A DNA stretch of 9,775 bases from Acidimicrobiales bacterium (GTDB taxonomy: Bacteria > Actinomycetota > Acidimicrobiia > Acidimicrobiales > UBA8190). Both the position numbers and the translations under genes were made by a program. Where the stretch lies: assembly GCA_030042575.1 (NCBI GenBank), contig JASHZK010000370.1, positions 1 through 9,775 on the forward strand. Direction: 5' to 3'. The notes beneath the pieces are model-generated. The model ran no database searches. It had not been told where the DNA came from and saw nothing but the letters and a program-made list of their open reading frames with translations. Shown piece after piece: positions 1 to 6,254 of the stretch. Every line of letters starts with the position of its first letter. The stretch's first letter is position 1.

Positions 1-2
1 TC

Positions 3-188
3 GACCTTCCCAACGTGTTGGGAAGTCCCCACAATTCCGCTCTGGCTCCTGGGGCGTTCGAGGGCGCCTTGGCCATGGCGGCCGCCAACATCCGGCGCTT
101 CCTCGACGGCGGGCCCGTCACCGGCGTGGTGCGGGCCGAGGACTACGTCGAGGGACAGGGGCCTGCGACGAGCCACGAGCACGCCTGA
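3..188 (+). CDS. D-isomer-specific 2-hydroxyacid dehydrogenase, C-terminal fragment (5' end outside window)
   Basis: This open frame enters from the left edge and stops at TGA 186-188, giving the last 61 residues of a longer protein. The tail contains LPNVLGSPHNSA, which matches the region of NAD-dependent D-2-hydroxyacid dehydrogenases holding the catalytic His (usually 'PNV..TPH.AG'). It is followed by an alanine-rich helix and 'AANIRRFLDGGPVTGVV', the usual end of the family (helix, then 'N...FL.G.P...VV'). Members reduce 2-keto acids or oxidise D-2-hydroxyacids in the cytoplasm. The NAD-binding Rossmann fold and the substrate-specificity residues lie outside the window, so glyoxylate reductase, phosphoglycerate dehydrogenase and similar enzymes cannot be separated. 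The family call rests on a short stretch and is moderately sure. Confidence 0.7.
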   Translation, partial: DLPNVLGSPHNSALAPGAFEGALAMAAANIRRFLDGGPVTGVVRAEDYVEGQGPATSHEHA

Positions 189-421
189 GTGCGCCACCCT
201 GCCGGGCCCGGACCACGGGGTAGGGCGCGGCCTGCTCCACGGCGACGGGCCTGCGCCGGGCGGGCCCGAACCCAGCTGGAGGTCACCGGGCCAACAATTC
301 TCCGCCTCGTCGGCCACAGGCCTCCGGCGCCCCGCCTCTGGATCACCGGCCGCAGCCGGACAAGGGCGTCGCCCCTGGCCCGGGGCGTCAAGGATCTCGG
401 GCCAGCCGCCGATATCGAGAC
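189..421. other. Intergenic spacer before the diguanylate cyclase gene
   Basis: The 233 bp between the dehydrogenase stop and the GGDEF gene hold no gene I can support. The open frames here are GC-driven and arginine/proline-rich. The only notable structure is the GC hairpin at 370-387. I found no clear -35/-10 pair; a slightly AT-richer patch at 289-299 (CCAACAATTCT) is the only place that might hold a -10 element, and the match is weak. Confidence 0.5.
370..387 (+). promoter_or_regulatory. GC hairpin in the probable leader of the diguanylate cyclase gene
   Basis: CGCCCC (370-375) and GGGGCG (382-387) form a perfect 6-bp stem with a 6-nt loop (TGGCCC). It starts about 50 nt before the ATG at 422. 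No T-run follows on either strand, so it is not a classical terminator. It may be leader structure or simply a by-product of high GC. Confidence 0.25.
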
Positions 422-1894
422 ATGGCCAAAGTGCGGCACATCGCCCTCGTCGTCCTCAGCGTCGCCCTGGTGCTGACCACCGGCACCCTGGGCCTGGTCT
501 TGACGGCGCGCGCCAACACCAAGGCCGAGACCCTGCTCCTGCGGGACCGCAAGACGTTGCAATCCTCGCTGGCCAGCTTGGGCAAGGAGTACGTGCTGTT
601 CGCCTTGAAGGAGGCCCTCGACTACGCGTCGAGCGGGAACTGGGCGCTCACCCCCGGCAACGCCTCGGACCAGGCCCGCCTTCGGTCGTTCGTCGACCAG
701 GCCACCTTCCTCAACTACGGAGCGGCTCTGGTCACCCCGGCCGGCCGAGCGCTCGACGCCTACTCGACCGGTCCCGGCCTGCCACCGGAGAGCGACCCCG
801 GCTATGGGCCCATGATCAAGGCCCTGTTGGCGTCCAAGCCGGATGTCTCGGCGGTCATGAAGGTCGGTTCGGTCCCGGTGGTGGCCATGGCCGTGCCCAT
901 CGAGATCGCCGGGCAGACGAAGGCTCTCTTCGTCGGCTACATGCGCCTCGACCACTCGAATCTGGAGACCTACGTACAGCAGCTTCGCTACGGGCGGACC
1001 GGCGCCGGCTACGTGGTCGACTCCAACGGAGTGGTGGTGGCGGGTCCCAACCCGGCCGCCATCGGCACGTCGTTGGGCCAGAGCAGAGCCGTGGCCGCCG
1101 TGGCCCACGGCCGCACCGGCGCCTACCAGCTCGACGGCGAGGAAGTGTCCTACGCCCCCTTCGGCGTGGGCGGCTGGTCGGGGATGACCGTGCAGAGCTC
1201 GTCGGAGTTCTTCGGGCCGATCAGGAGCAGCGACCTGCACGTCGGCGTGGCCCTGCTCGGCCTGCTGGCCGTCGCCACCGTCCTCATCATCGTGTTCGGC
1301 TACCGGCAGGAGGCGGTGCGCCGCCGCTACCAGGAGCTCCTCGCCTACCAGGCCTACCACGACGCCCTGACCGGCTTGGCCAATCGCTCACTGTTGTTCA
1401 ACCGCCTCAACCAGGCGGTGGCTCGGGCCCGCCGCCAAGGAGGCGGTGTGGCGCTTCTGTATCTCGATCTCGATCGCTTCAAGCCGGTGAACGACCGTCA
1501 AGGGCACGAAGCGGGCGACGAGCTCCTCGTGACCGTGGCCGAACGGCTGGCCCGCACGGTGCGGATCGAGGACACGGTGGCCCGCATCGGTGGCGACGAG
1601 TTCGCCATCTTGATGGAGGACGTGGACAGCGCCGAGGCGGCTCGCCACACCGCTGAACGGATCGTGGACGAAGTGTCGCAACCCGTCCAGGTGCGAGACC
1701 AGCAAGTGGTCGTGGGAGTGAGCATCGGCATCGCCTACAGCCCCCGGGGTGAGGACGACAGTGAGTCGCTCTTGCGTGACGCCGACCTGGCCATGTACCG
1801 GGCCAAGGACACCGGTCGAAATCGCTGCGTCTTCGCCGCCGAGCCCCTGGTCGTCGGCGTCTCTGCTCGCCCTCGCCAGCACTCGTACTCCTAG
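422..1894 (+). CDS. Membrane-anchored Cache-GGDEF diguanylate cyclase
   Basis: The 490-residue protein makes cyclic di-GMP from two GTP. TM1 is at about residues 7-29 and TM2 at about 273-294. The ~240-residue stretch between them is predicted to be extracytoplasmic and looks like a Cache sensor fold (motif YVVDSNGVVVAGPN from 197). A short linker leads to the GGDEF domain, which begins at HDALTGLANR (313). Catalytic features look intact: the metal-binding block YLDLDRFKPVND (347-358), the signature GGDEF (390-394), and the product-inhibition I-site RIED (RxxD, 381-384) five residues before it. This suggests an active, feedback-inhibited cyclase. The sequence ends about 45 residues after 'DADLAMYRAKDTGRN', with no EAL or HD-GYP phosphodiesterase domain. 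The start is the first ATG after the preceding stop and is followed at once by the hydrophobic segment; the ribosome site is weak (CGAGA just before it). The Cache ligand cannot be read. Confidence 0.93.
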   Translation: MAKVRHIALVVLSVALVLTTGTLGLVLTARANTKAETLLLRDRKTLQSSLASLGKEYVLFALKEALDYASSGNWALTPGNASDQARLRSFVDQATFLNYGAALVTPAGRALDAYSTGPGLPPESDPGYGPMIKALLASKPDVSAVMKVGSVPVVAMAVPIEIAGQTKALFVGYMRLDHSNLETYVQQLRYGRTGAGYVVDSNGVVVAGPNPAAIGTSLGQSRAVAAVAHGRTGAYQLDGEEVSYAPFGVGGWSGMTVQSSSEFFGPIRSSDLHVGVALLGLLAVATVLIIVFGYRQEAVRRRYQELLAYQAYHDALTGLANRSLLFNRLNQAVARARRQGGGVALLYLDLDRFKPVNDRQGHEAGDELLVTVAERLARTVRIEDTVARIGGDEFAILMEDVDSAEAARHTAERIVDEVSQPVQVRDQQVVVGVSIGIAYSPRGEDDSESLLRDADLAMYRAKDTGRNRCVFAAEPLVVGVSARPRQHSYS

Positions 1895-1895
1895 T

Positions 1896-1920
1896 CTCGG
1901 CGCCGGTCGCCAGGGCCGAG
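1896..1920. terminator. Possible bidirectional terminator between convergent genes
   Basis: CTCGGC (1896-1901) pairs with GCCGAG (1915-1920) around a 13-nt loop, starting 2 nt after the diguanylate cyclase stop. It lies in the 85-bp gap between that gene and the oppositely oriented gene ending at 1980, where a terminator is expected. The stem is short and no T-tract follows on either strand, so the call is weak. Confidence 0.3.
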
Positions 1921-1979
1921 CCCCAGCCGGGTCCCGGACGCACCGACGTGCTCCCCCGCCTTCGAACGAGCCGGAGCGC

Positions 1980-2459
1980 TCAGCGGCCCTCGTAGACCAA
2001 CGCCCGCCAATCACCGGTGAGCGGGATCTTGCTCAGGGCCTTGCCCGCCTCCAGCAAGAAGCGCAGCTGTACGTCGTGAGCGGTCCCGGGCGGTGTGACC
2101 ATCACCAGCCCGCGTCGAGGATGGTCCTGCACCCACCGCCACCCCTCGGGCAGGGCCAGGCCCAGGGAACCCAGTCGCCCCACCACCCTGGGTCCGGTGG
2201 CGTGCTGCACCCCCAGCGAGTCGGGCCCCAGACCCTTACGGCCGAAGCGGCCCGCCACCCACGTGCACACCGGCACGTCGTGGATGGCGGTGGAGAAGAT
2301 GATGGTCAGGGCCGACTGCGGCGGCGGCGCATCTCTCTCGTCGATCCCCGGCTGCAGGTTCACCCAACCCCGATGGGCCACCCCCAGGCGATCCATGTGC
2401 ACCAGCACCGGCGCCGGGTCCTCCGCCCGGAACTCGAATTCCTCCGAAGGACGGACCAC
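1980..2459 (-). CDS. Hypothetical protein, about 159 aa
   Basis: I do not recognise this protein. It looks like a real gene: codon third positions are almost all G or C and the composition is balanced (FEFRAEDPAPVLVHMDRLG near the N-terminus), whereas the overlapping plus-strand frames are arginine/proline-rich. It is soluble, with no membrane segment or signal peptide. It has several tryptophans, one cysteine (in VPVCTW), and a C-terminal half with 'LPEGWRWVQDHPRRGLVMV' and 'LTGDWRALVYEG'. The start is uncertain. GTG at 2459 has no ribosome site, whereas an internal GTG at 2408 has GGAGG (2424-2420) 11 nt upstream and would give a protein of about 142 aa. It is the last gene of the minus-strand run, 70 nt after the nitroreductase, and converges on the diguanylate cyclase gene. 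Confidence 0.72.
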   Translation of the reverse strand: MVRPSEEFEFRAEDPAPVLVHMDRLGVAHRGWVNLQPGIDERDAPPPQSALTIIFSTAIHDVPVCTWVAGRFGRKGLGPDSLGVQHATGPRVVGRLGSLGLALPEGWRWVQDHPRRGLVMVTPPGTAHDVQLRFLLEAGKALSKIPLTGDWRALVYEGR

Positions 2460-2529
2460 GTCGCTGGCGCCGCCGTACCCGTCGCCGCTGTCGCCGCGCT
2501 CGCCGCCGTGGACGGCGCTGCCGCCGGCC

Positions 2530-3225
2530 TCAGCCCTCGGCCCGCAGCGGTTCGCCGTCGAAACTGTCGACGGTGGCGAACTGCTCGACCGGGGTGCGCC
2601 GCAGTCGGGTGGGCTGGTTGAGCGGGCGTCCCAGGGCGATCACGGCGCTCACGGCGTACTCCTCGGGAACACCGAGGAGGTGGCGCACGTCGGCTTCGCG
2701 CTCGGTGGCCATGGTCGTCATCACCCCGCCCAGCCCTTCGGCACGGGCGGCCAGCAATACGCTCCAGGCAAAGGGGTAGACCGACGCCCCACCGACCAGC
2801 GTGTAACGGTCGAGGTCCCGGTCGACGGCGGCCAGGCGGCGCAGGTCGGCCAGCAGTACCAGCAGCACCGGTACCTCGTCGAGGTGCTCGGCGAACCCTC
2901 CCGGTGCCTCCGCCGCCGCCCGGGCCAGTGCCGGGGCATCGGCCCGGGCCCGGTCCTCGGCCCGACGATCGGTGACCGGCGCCCAGGGCGTGAGGCCGGC
3001 GGCCGACATGGCCAGGTAGTCGTACCAACCCGACAAGTACAGCTGGCGCAGGCGCCGCCGCCGCTCTCCGTCGCGTACCAGCACCACTCGCCAGGCCTGG
3101 CGGTTGCCGCCGTTGGGGGCGAAGCGGGCGGTGTCGAGGAGACGGTGGACGACGGCTTCGGGGATGTCGTCGGAGGAGAACTCCCGTGCCGCTCCCGTGG
3201 TGCGCAGCGCCTCGATGAGATCCAC
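2530..3225 (-). CDS. Nitroreductase family FMN-dependent oxidoreductase
   Basis: This 231-residue protein belongs to the FMN-binding nitroreductase superfamily, cytoplasmic enzymes that transfer hydride from NAD(P)H to varied acceptors. The phosphate-binding segment near the N-terminus has ALRTTGAAREFSSDDIP (R14). The FMN-contacting stretch APNGGNRQAWRVV is at 36-48, close to the usual 'APSGGNxQPWxFV'. GLGGVMTT (164-171) and GVPEEYAVSAVIALGRP (185-201) match the conserved C-terminal half. I chose GTG at 3225 because the homologous N-terminus begins at 'xDLIEALRTTGAAREF'; the open frame runs 62 codons further upstream but there it is arginine/proline-rich and overlaps the preceding gene. No strong ribosome site is visible. 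The gene follows the YwaF-like gene after 64 nt. The physiological substrate cannot be inferred. Confidence 0.88.
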   Translation of the reverse strand: MDLIEALRTTGAAREFSSDDIPEAVVHRLLDTARFAPNGGNRQAWRVVLVRDGERRRRLRQLYLSGWYDYLAMSAAGLTPWAPVTDRRAEDRARADAPALARAAAEAPGGFAEHLDEVPVLLVLLADLRRLAAVDRDLDRYTLVGGASVYPFAWSVLLAARAEGLGGVMTTMATEREADVRHLLGVPEEYAVSAVIALGRPLNQPTRLRRTPVEQFATVDSFDGEPLRAEG

Positions 3226-3264
3226 GGAGGGCGAAGCTACCTGGCCGCCGGCCGCCTCAGGCCG

Positions 3265-3294
3265 GCGCCGTGACTCAGGGCGCCGTGACTCAGG
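3265..3294. repeat. 15-bp perfect tandem duplication spanning a stop codon
   Basis: GCGCCGTGACTCAGG occurs twice in direct succession (3265-3279 and 3280-3294). On the minus strand the upstream copy contains the TGA stop of the YwaF-like gene (3292-3290). The second copy repeats that stop in the same frame at 3277-3275. The repeat lies in the 64-nt gap before the nitroreductase gene. Confidence 0.9.
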
Positions 3295-4024
3295 CCGCGG
3301 CCCGGGGCCCTCCCACCCCCGGCCCGGCCGACACCGCTGCCGCCGCCGGAGGGCGCCGGCGCCCCGGCCAGAACGGCGCGTCCAGGAGGCACAACAGCAC
3401 CACGGCCACACCGGTGGCGCTCAACACGTACCAGGGCCAAGGACCGAGCACGCTCAAGAGCGTCCAGCTGGCCGGCGGGGAGCGCAAGAACATGTAGTCG
3501 GCCCCGGTCTGCCAGTCGACCAGCCCGACCACGGCGCTGTAGGCGACGGTGACGGCAAGGACGCGCGGGGCGGCCCGCCGACGCGGCCGCGCCCCCAGTC
3601 CCACCACCAAGTAGAGCGCCACCACCACGATGGCCAGGTGCCCCACCGTGTACTGGAAGAAGGCGAGATGGGGGAAACCCTCGTCGAGGTCGGGGGTGAC
3701 GACGGCCTGCAGGGTGCCGGCCATGCCCCAGAACCAGGTGAGCTCGAGCAGGAGCGGCACGGGCCAGAAACAGGCCGCAGCCGCCACCAGCGCGGCCACG
3801 TCGCACAGCGGCAACGGCAGCGAGCTCTGCACCGAGAAGGGCGAAGAGGCGCTCACCACGAAGCTCACGGCGTCGGCCAGGAGCACCAGCCCCAGCACCC
3901 GGGCCGCCCACACCGTCCACCGCCCCGGGTGCCGGCGCGCCCCCGTGCACAGCGCCACGGCCGCCGCCACGGCCACGGCCACGGTCCCCCCGTAGGCGAC
4001 CGGGGTCACCACTGCGGGCATCAT
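3290..4024 (-). CDS. YwaF / TIGR02206-family integral membrane protein
   Basis: This 244-residue polytopic membrane protein has about seven hydrophobic segments (around residues 8-26, 38-58, 73-88, 90-108, 124-143, 154-171 and 195-214). It carries the family hallmarks in order: LPLPLCD (69-75), WFWGMAGTLQA (97-107), TPDL (110-113), FPHLAFFQYTVGH (117-129), DWQTGADYMFL (170-180) and LGPWPWYV (193-200). These match the B. subtilis YwaF / TIGR02206 group, whose function is unknown. The C-terminal ~30 residues are a Pro/Arg/Ala-rich cytoplasmic or disordered tail. Two adjacent ATGs (4024 and 4021) could start it; a GGTGAGA stretch 8 nt upstream of 4024 may serve as ribosome site. It lies 122 nt downstream of whiB in the same direction, separated from it by a hairpin. 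Confidence 0.87.
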   Translation of the reverse strand: MMPAVVTPVAYGGTVAVAVAAAVALCTGARRHPGRWTVWAARVLGLVLLADAVSFVVSASSPFSVQSSLPLPLCDVAALVAAAACFWPVPLLLELTWFWGMAGTLQAVVTPDLDEGFPHLAFFQYTVGHLAIVVVALYLVVGLGARPRRRAAPRVLAVTVAYSAVVGLVDWQTGADYMFLRSPPASWTLLSVLGPWPWYVLSATGVAVVLLCLLDAPFWPGRRRPPAAAAVSAGPGVGGPRAAA

Positions 4025-4032
4025 CGCACCCG

Positions 4033-4060
4033 TCTCACCGGACGCCTCTCACCGGACGCG
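4033..4060. repeat. 14-bp tandem duplication in the YwaF-like gene leader
   Basis: TCTCACCGGACGCC (4033-4046) is followed directly by TCTCACCGGACGCG (4047-4060), 13 of 14 identical. On the minus strand each copy carries GGTGAGA, a plausible weak Shine-Dalgarno-like element. The proximal copy ends 8 nt before the ATG at 4024, and the second copy repeats the element 14 nt further upstream. Confidence 0.85.
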
Positions 4061-4077
4061 CCACGGTTCTCGAGCTT

Positions 4078-4094
4078 GACGCCGTCTCGGCGTC
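4078..4094 (-). terminator. Hairpin between whiB and the YwaF-like gene, candidate terminator
   Basis: GACGCCG (4078-4084) and CGGCGTC (4088-4094) form a perfect 7-bp GC-rich stem with a 3-nt loop, the tightest hairpin I noticed in the window. It lies about 50 nt past the whiB stop and 50 nt before the next gene on the same strand. No T-tract follows on the minus strand, so it would be a tailless hairpin, a type proposed for GC-rich actinobacteria. It might instead be an mRNA stability element. Confidence 0.42.
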
Positions 4095-4146
4095 GAAGGG
4101 CGACCGGCTGCGGGGCGAGGCGCCGCCGGCGCGCACCGAGATGGCG

Positions 4147-4392
4147 TCAGGCCGACTTTCGGCGCTGGCGGAGGATCCGACGACGCTCACGCTCGGTGGC
4201 CCCGCCCCATACCCCTTCGCGCTCGCGGTTGGCCAGGGCATGCTCCAGGCAGGCCTGACGGACCGGGCACATGGCGCAGATGGCCTTGGCCTCCTCGGCC
4301 TCCTCGTCGGAGACGGGAAAGAAGACCTCGGGGTCGATGCCCCGGCAGGCGGCGCGCTTGCGCCAGGCAAGAGCGAAGTCGAGGGCGGTCAT
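4147..4392 (-). CDS. WhiB-family Fe-S transcriptional regulator
   Basis: This 81-residue protein has the complete WhiB signature. Four cysteines (C16, C39, C42 and C48; spacing C-x22-C-x2-C-x5-C) ligate a redox-sensitive [4Fe-4S] cluster. The sequence before the second cysteine is acidic, the turn motif GVWGG is at 60-64, and a basic tail (ERERRRILRQRR) follows for DNA contact. WhiB proteins bind the primary sigma factor and tune transcription in response to redox, NO or developmental cues. The subclass cannot be assigned; the short N-terminus and 'DPEVFFPV' are similar to WhiB1/WhiB2-type proteins. The ribosome site decides the start: GAGGA (4407-4403) lies 10 nt before ATG 4392 but only 1 nt before the longer GTG start at 4401, so the ATG is preferred. 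The gene lies in the same direction as the rubrerythrin-DUF3501 genes, 183 nt after DUF3501. Confidence 0.95.
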   Translation of the reverse strand: MTALDFALAWRKRAACRGIDPEVFFPVSDEEAEEAKAICAMCPVRQACLEHALANREREGVWGGATERERRRILRQRRKSA

Positions 4393-4468
4393 GGGGGTCA
4401 CTTCCTCAAATTCACGCAGTGTTCTGTGTGGTCTCGCAGTAGGTGCTCTTTACGCGGTTCTCAGTGTT

Positions 4469-4485
4469 GTTTGCCCGCCGCAAAC
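4469..4485. promoter_or_regulatory. Inverted repeat upstream of whiB, candidate operator
   Basis: GTTTGC (4469-4474) and GCAAAC (4480-4485) form a perfect 6-bp inverted repeat with a 5-bp spacer, about 77 bp upstream of the whiB ATG. It could be an operator for a dimeric regulator or a leader hairpin. The cognate factor is unknown. Confidence 0.4.
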
Positions 4486-4491
4486 CTCTGA

Positions 4492-4512
4492 CCAGGGACA
4501 ATGCTCCCCTGG
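4492..4512. promoter_or_regulatory. Second inverted repeat upstream of whiB
   Basis: CCAGGG (4492-4497) and CCCTGG (4507-4512) are a perfect 6-bp inverted repeat around 9 bp, only 6 bp from the previous dyad. No T-run follows on the minus strand, which makes an intrinsic terminator for DUF3501 less likely than an operator. Either is possible. Confidence 0.35.
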
Positions 4513-4567
4513 AAGGGAAAACAGCGGAATAGACAGTATGGCCCAGCCGCCACCCCGTGTCCAGATC

Positions 4568-4584
4568 CCCCCTGGTCACGGGGG
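4568..4584. terminator. G/C hairpin across the DUF3501 stop codon
   Basis: CCCCC (4568-4572) pairs with GGGGG (4580-4584) around 7 nt that include the stop codon of the DUF3501 gene. It is a short homopolymeric stem without a T-tract. It may slow ribosomes or stabilise the transcript end, or be chance. Confidence 0.25.
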
Positions 4585-5192
4585 CCGCAGGTCGCCCAGG
4601 AGCTCGGCCCGAGTCTCCTCCGAGAACTCGGCCTGGTGCCGATAGGCCGGGTGGTCCACTGCCAGGCTGACCGGTCCGGCCACGAAGCTCGCCAGCTCCT
4701 CGGCCCCCACGAGGAACCTCACGTAGTGCACCGACGCCGTCACGTCCTCCCGCGTGAGCTGCTCCTCGTGGGCGGCTTCGGGAACCCCGGCCACCTCTCG
4801 GGCCCCCGGGCCCCGGCCCAGGCGCAGGCGCAGGCTGCGCTCGATACCGACCAGCTTCCCCAACCACTCCCGCAGGACGGCCTCGTCGGTCAATTCGACA
4901 AAGAGCGTCAGCGACAGCTCGCCCGGGTCGGGGATGAGGGGGTTGTAGACGTCGAGCTCTGCTTGGATCTGGGCGTCGGAAGCCATCTTCTCGATGCGGG
5001 CCATCTCCTGGACCTGGAACCGGATGGTGTCGCGGCTCTCGAAGACCACGGTGACGATGGGCCCCAGCGCCACCCGACGGCGGCGCTTGAGCTCGATGAC
5101 CCGCTCCCGGAACTCCTGGCGATGGCGCTCGTAGGCGCGCAGGTCCTCGATGTCTTCGAGGGTCAGCCGGCGGGGCGAGGCGGCCGCCGCGC

Positions 5193-5196
<4 letters not shown>
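4576..5196 (-). CDS. DUF3501 family protein, probable CTG start
   Basis: This soluble protein of about 206 residues is of unknown function. The DUF3501 pattern is clear: [18 protein letters not shown] (9-26), then [20 protein letters not shown] (37-56), [12 protein letters not shown] (60-71), [20 protein letters not shown] (80-99) and a C-terminal HYVRFLVG (157-164). DUF3501 genes are often beside rubrerythrin genes, commonly with an Fe-S heterodisulfide-reductase-like oxidoreductase, so a redox or peroxide role is inferred. That third partner is absent here. The start is odd: there is no in-frame ATG, GTG or TTG near the expected N-terminus, and the open frame continues far upstream through the rubrerythrin gene. 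The best candidate is CTG at 5196-5194, whose last two bases begin the rubrerythrin TGA (CTGA overlap), implying translational coupling. A second in-frame CTG (residue 11) is an alternative. Confidence 0.85.
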
Positions 5197-5615
<419 letters not shown>

Positions 5616-5634
5616 AGTGCTTCTTCCTCTCTGT

Positions 5635-5660
5635 TCTTTCTTCGTGGTCTTTCTTCGTGG
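5635..5660. repeat. 13-bp perfect tandem duplication in the rubrerythrin leader
   Basis: TCTTTCTTCGTGG is repeated head to tail (5635-5647 and 5648-5660). On the minus strand it is a purine-rich stretch just upstream of the rubrerythrin ribosome site (5631-5626). A looser direct repeat lies beside it: GGCCTTTTGCCGGC (5659-5672) and GGCCCTTTGCCGGC (5686-5699), with one mismatch. Confidence 0.88.
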
Positions 5661-5696
5661 CCTTTTGCCGGCTCTTCGATGCGACGGCCCTTTGCC

Positions 5697-5708
5697 GGCG
5701 GCGCCGCC
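5697..5708. other. Perfect palindrome just past the Fur/PerR-type gene
   Basis: GGCGGCGCCGCC is self-complementary (14 bp if the flanking C and G are included). It lies 3-14 nt downstream of the stop of the minus-strand regulator gene. With no loop it would form a strained hairpin, and no T-tract follows. It may attenuate or process the transcript between the regulator and rubrerythrin. Confidence 0.3.
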
Positions 5709-5710
5709 GT

Positions 5711-6172
5711 CTACGTGGCCGCCAGCGCCTCCCGGCGCCGCCGGCTCCGGGTCGTCCGGCGGCACTCGGCGCACGTTCCCCGGAACACCACTTCGGCGTC
5801 GGACACCTCGAAGCCGGCCTCGGCTCCCGGCGGCACGGTGACGGCACTGAAGTCGGCGTACAGGTCACGCACCTTGCCGCAGCGTCGGCACACCAGATGG
5901 TGGTGCACCGCTTCGCGGTTGGGGTCGAAGCGGGTGGTGCCGGTGCCGAGGTCCAAGGCGGCGATCTCTCCCAGGGCGGCCAGCTCGTGCAGGGTCTGGT
6001 ACACGGTCTTGAGCGACATGGTGGGCACCTCGGCCCGGGCCGCCTCGTAGACGCTGTCGGCTGTCGGGTGGGTCACGTCACCTTGCAGCACCCGGAAGAT
6101 GCACTGGCGCTGGGCCGTCACCTTGCGCCCCTGGGCACGGAACAGCTCGGTGAGCTCGTCGGGCGACCGCAT
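5711..6172 (-). CDS. Fur-family metalloregulator, PerR-like
   Basis: This 153-residue DNA-binding repressor has a winged helix (about 7-75; recognition segment [13 protein letters not shown]) and a dimerisation domain. The structural zinc site is complete: CRRC (C95 and C98) and CAEC (C134 and C137). The sensing-site residues align with Bacillus PerR: H35 (THPTADSVY) with H37, D83 (TTRFDP) with D85, H90 and H92 (VHHHLVC) with H91 and H93, and D103 (KVRDLY) with D104. Having Asp rather than Glu at the last position is associated in PerR with iron-catalysed peroxide sensing, so PerR is favoured over an iron-responsive Fur, though function is not proven. The start ATG 6172 fits homology ([20 protein letters not shown]); the upstream extension is not conserved-looking. 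It heads the rubrerythrin-DUF3501 genes and diverges from glpD. Confidence 0.92.
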   Translation of the reverse strand: MRSPDELTELFRAQGRKVTAQRQCIFRVLQGDVTHPTADSVYEAARAEVPTMSLKTVYQTLHELAALGEIAALDLGTGTTRFDPNREAVHHHLVCRRCGKVRDLYADFSAVTVPPGAEAGFEVSDAEVVFRGTCAECRRTTRSRRRREALAAT

Positions 6173-6254
6173 GGCGGCCAGTGTATCGCCAACGATTGTT
6201 TGTTGACACCAGTTGTAGAAATGGCCCGGCCGGTGCCGGCGGAGGCACGCAGCG
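6173..6254. promoter_or_regulatory. Divergent promoter region between the PerR-like gene and glpD
   Basis: The 82 bp include an AT-richer island (about 6184-6222) in very GC-rich surroundings. On the minus strand GATACACT (6187-6180) fits the actinobacterial -10 pattern TANNNT. Its last T is 7 nt before the regulator's ATG, so the transcript would be leaderless, and no Shine-Dalgarno is present. CAAC (6190-6193) and GTTG (6202-6205) are the arms of a weak dyad that could be an autoregulatory Fur/PerR site. On the + strand TTGACA (6203-6208) is a perfect -35 hexamer, but no well-spaced -10 for glpD follows. Confidence 0.5.
6241..6245 (+). promoter_or_regulatory. Ribosome binding site deciding the glpD start
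   Basis: GGAGG lies 9 nt before GTG 6255. This favours that start over the internal GTG at 6288, which has only GCAGG upstream. Confidence 0.55.

Larger units (their letters stand above)
4393..4575 (-). promoter_or_regulatory. whiB upstream region
   Basis: These 183 bp separate the DUF3501 stop from whiB, and the whiB-proximal half is AT-richer than its surroundings, as expected of a promoter. No convincing -35/-10 pair was found by eye. The region holds two inverted repeats (4469-4485 and 4492-4512). CAGTGTT also occurs twice on the + strand (4417-4423 and 4462-4468). Independent transcription of whiB, rather than only read-through from DUF3501, is the likeliest reading. Confidence 0.45.

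Noticed and set aside
143..1360. Long minus-strand frame opposite the diguanylate cyclase gene
   Set aside because: It is His/Gly/Arg-rich shadow coding from a GC-rich gene; the plus-strand frame has TM, Cache and GGDEF features.
3226..3411. Longer nitroreductase start at 3411
   Set aside because: It would overlap the YwaF-like gene by over 100 nt and add a non-homologous arginine/proline-rich segment containing the translated tandem repeat.
2095..4258. Long plus-strand frames opposite the nitroreductase, YwaF-like and whiB genes
   Set aside because: They are biased in composition and lack domains, and minus-strand genes in the same interval show family signatures.
5635..5660. Tandem repeats considered as a CRISPR or VNTR array
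   Set aside because: There are only two copies with no spacers, and the three repeats in the window have unrelated sequences.
5616..5774. N-terminal extension of rubrerythrin by about 53 residues
   Set aside because: The extra sequence is basic and low-complexity, overlaps the regulator's 3' end, and the GTG at 5615 has a good ribosome site and matches the family N-terminus.
6203..6222. TTGACA with TAGAAA as a glpD promoter
   Set aside because: The spacing is only 7 bp, far short of the 16-18 bp needed, and nothing at proper spacing resembles a -10 element.
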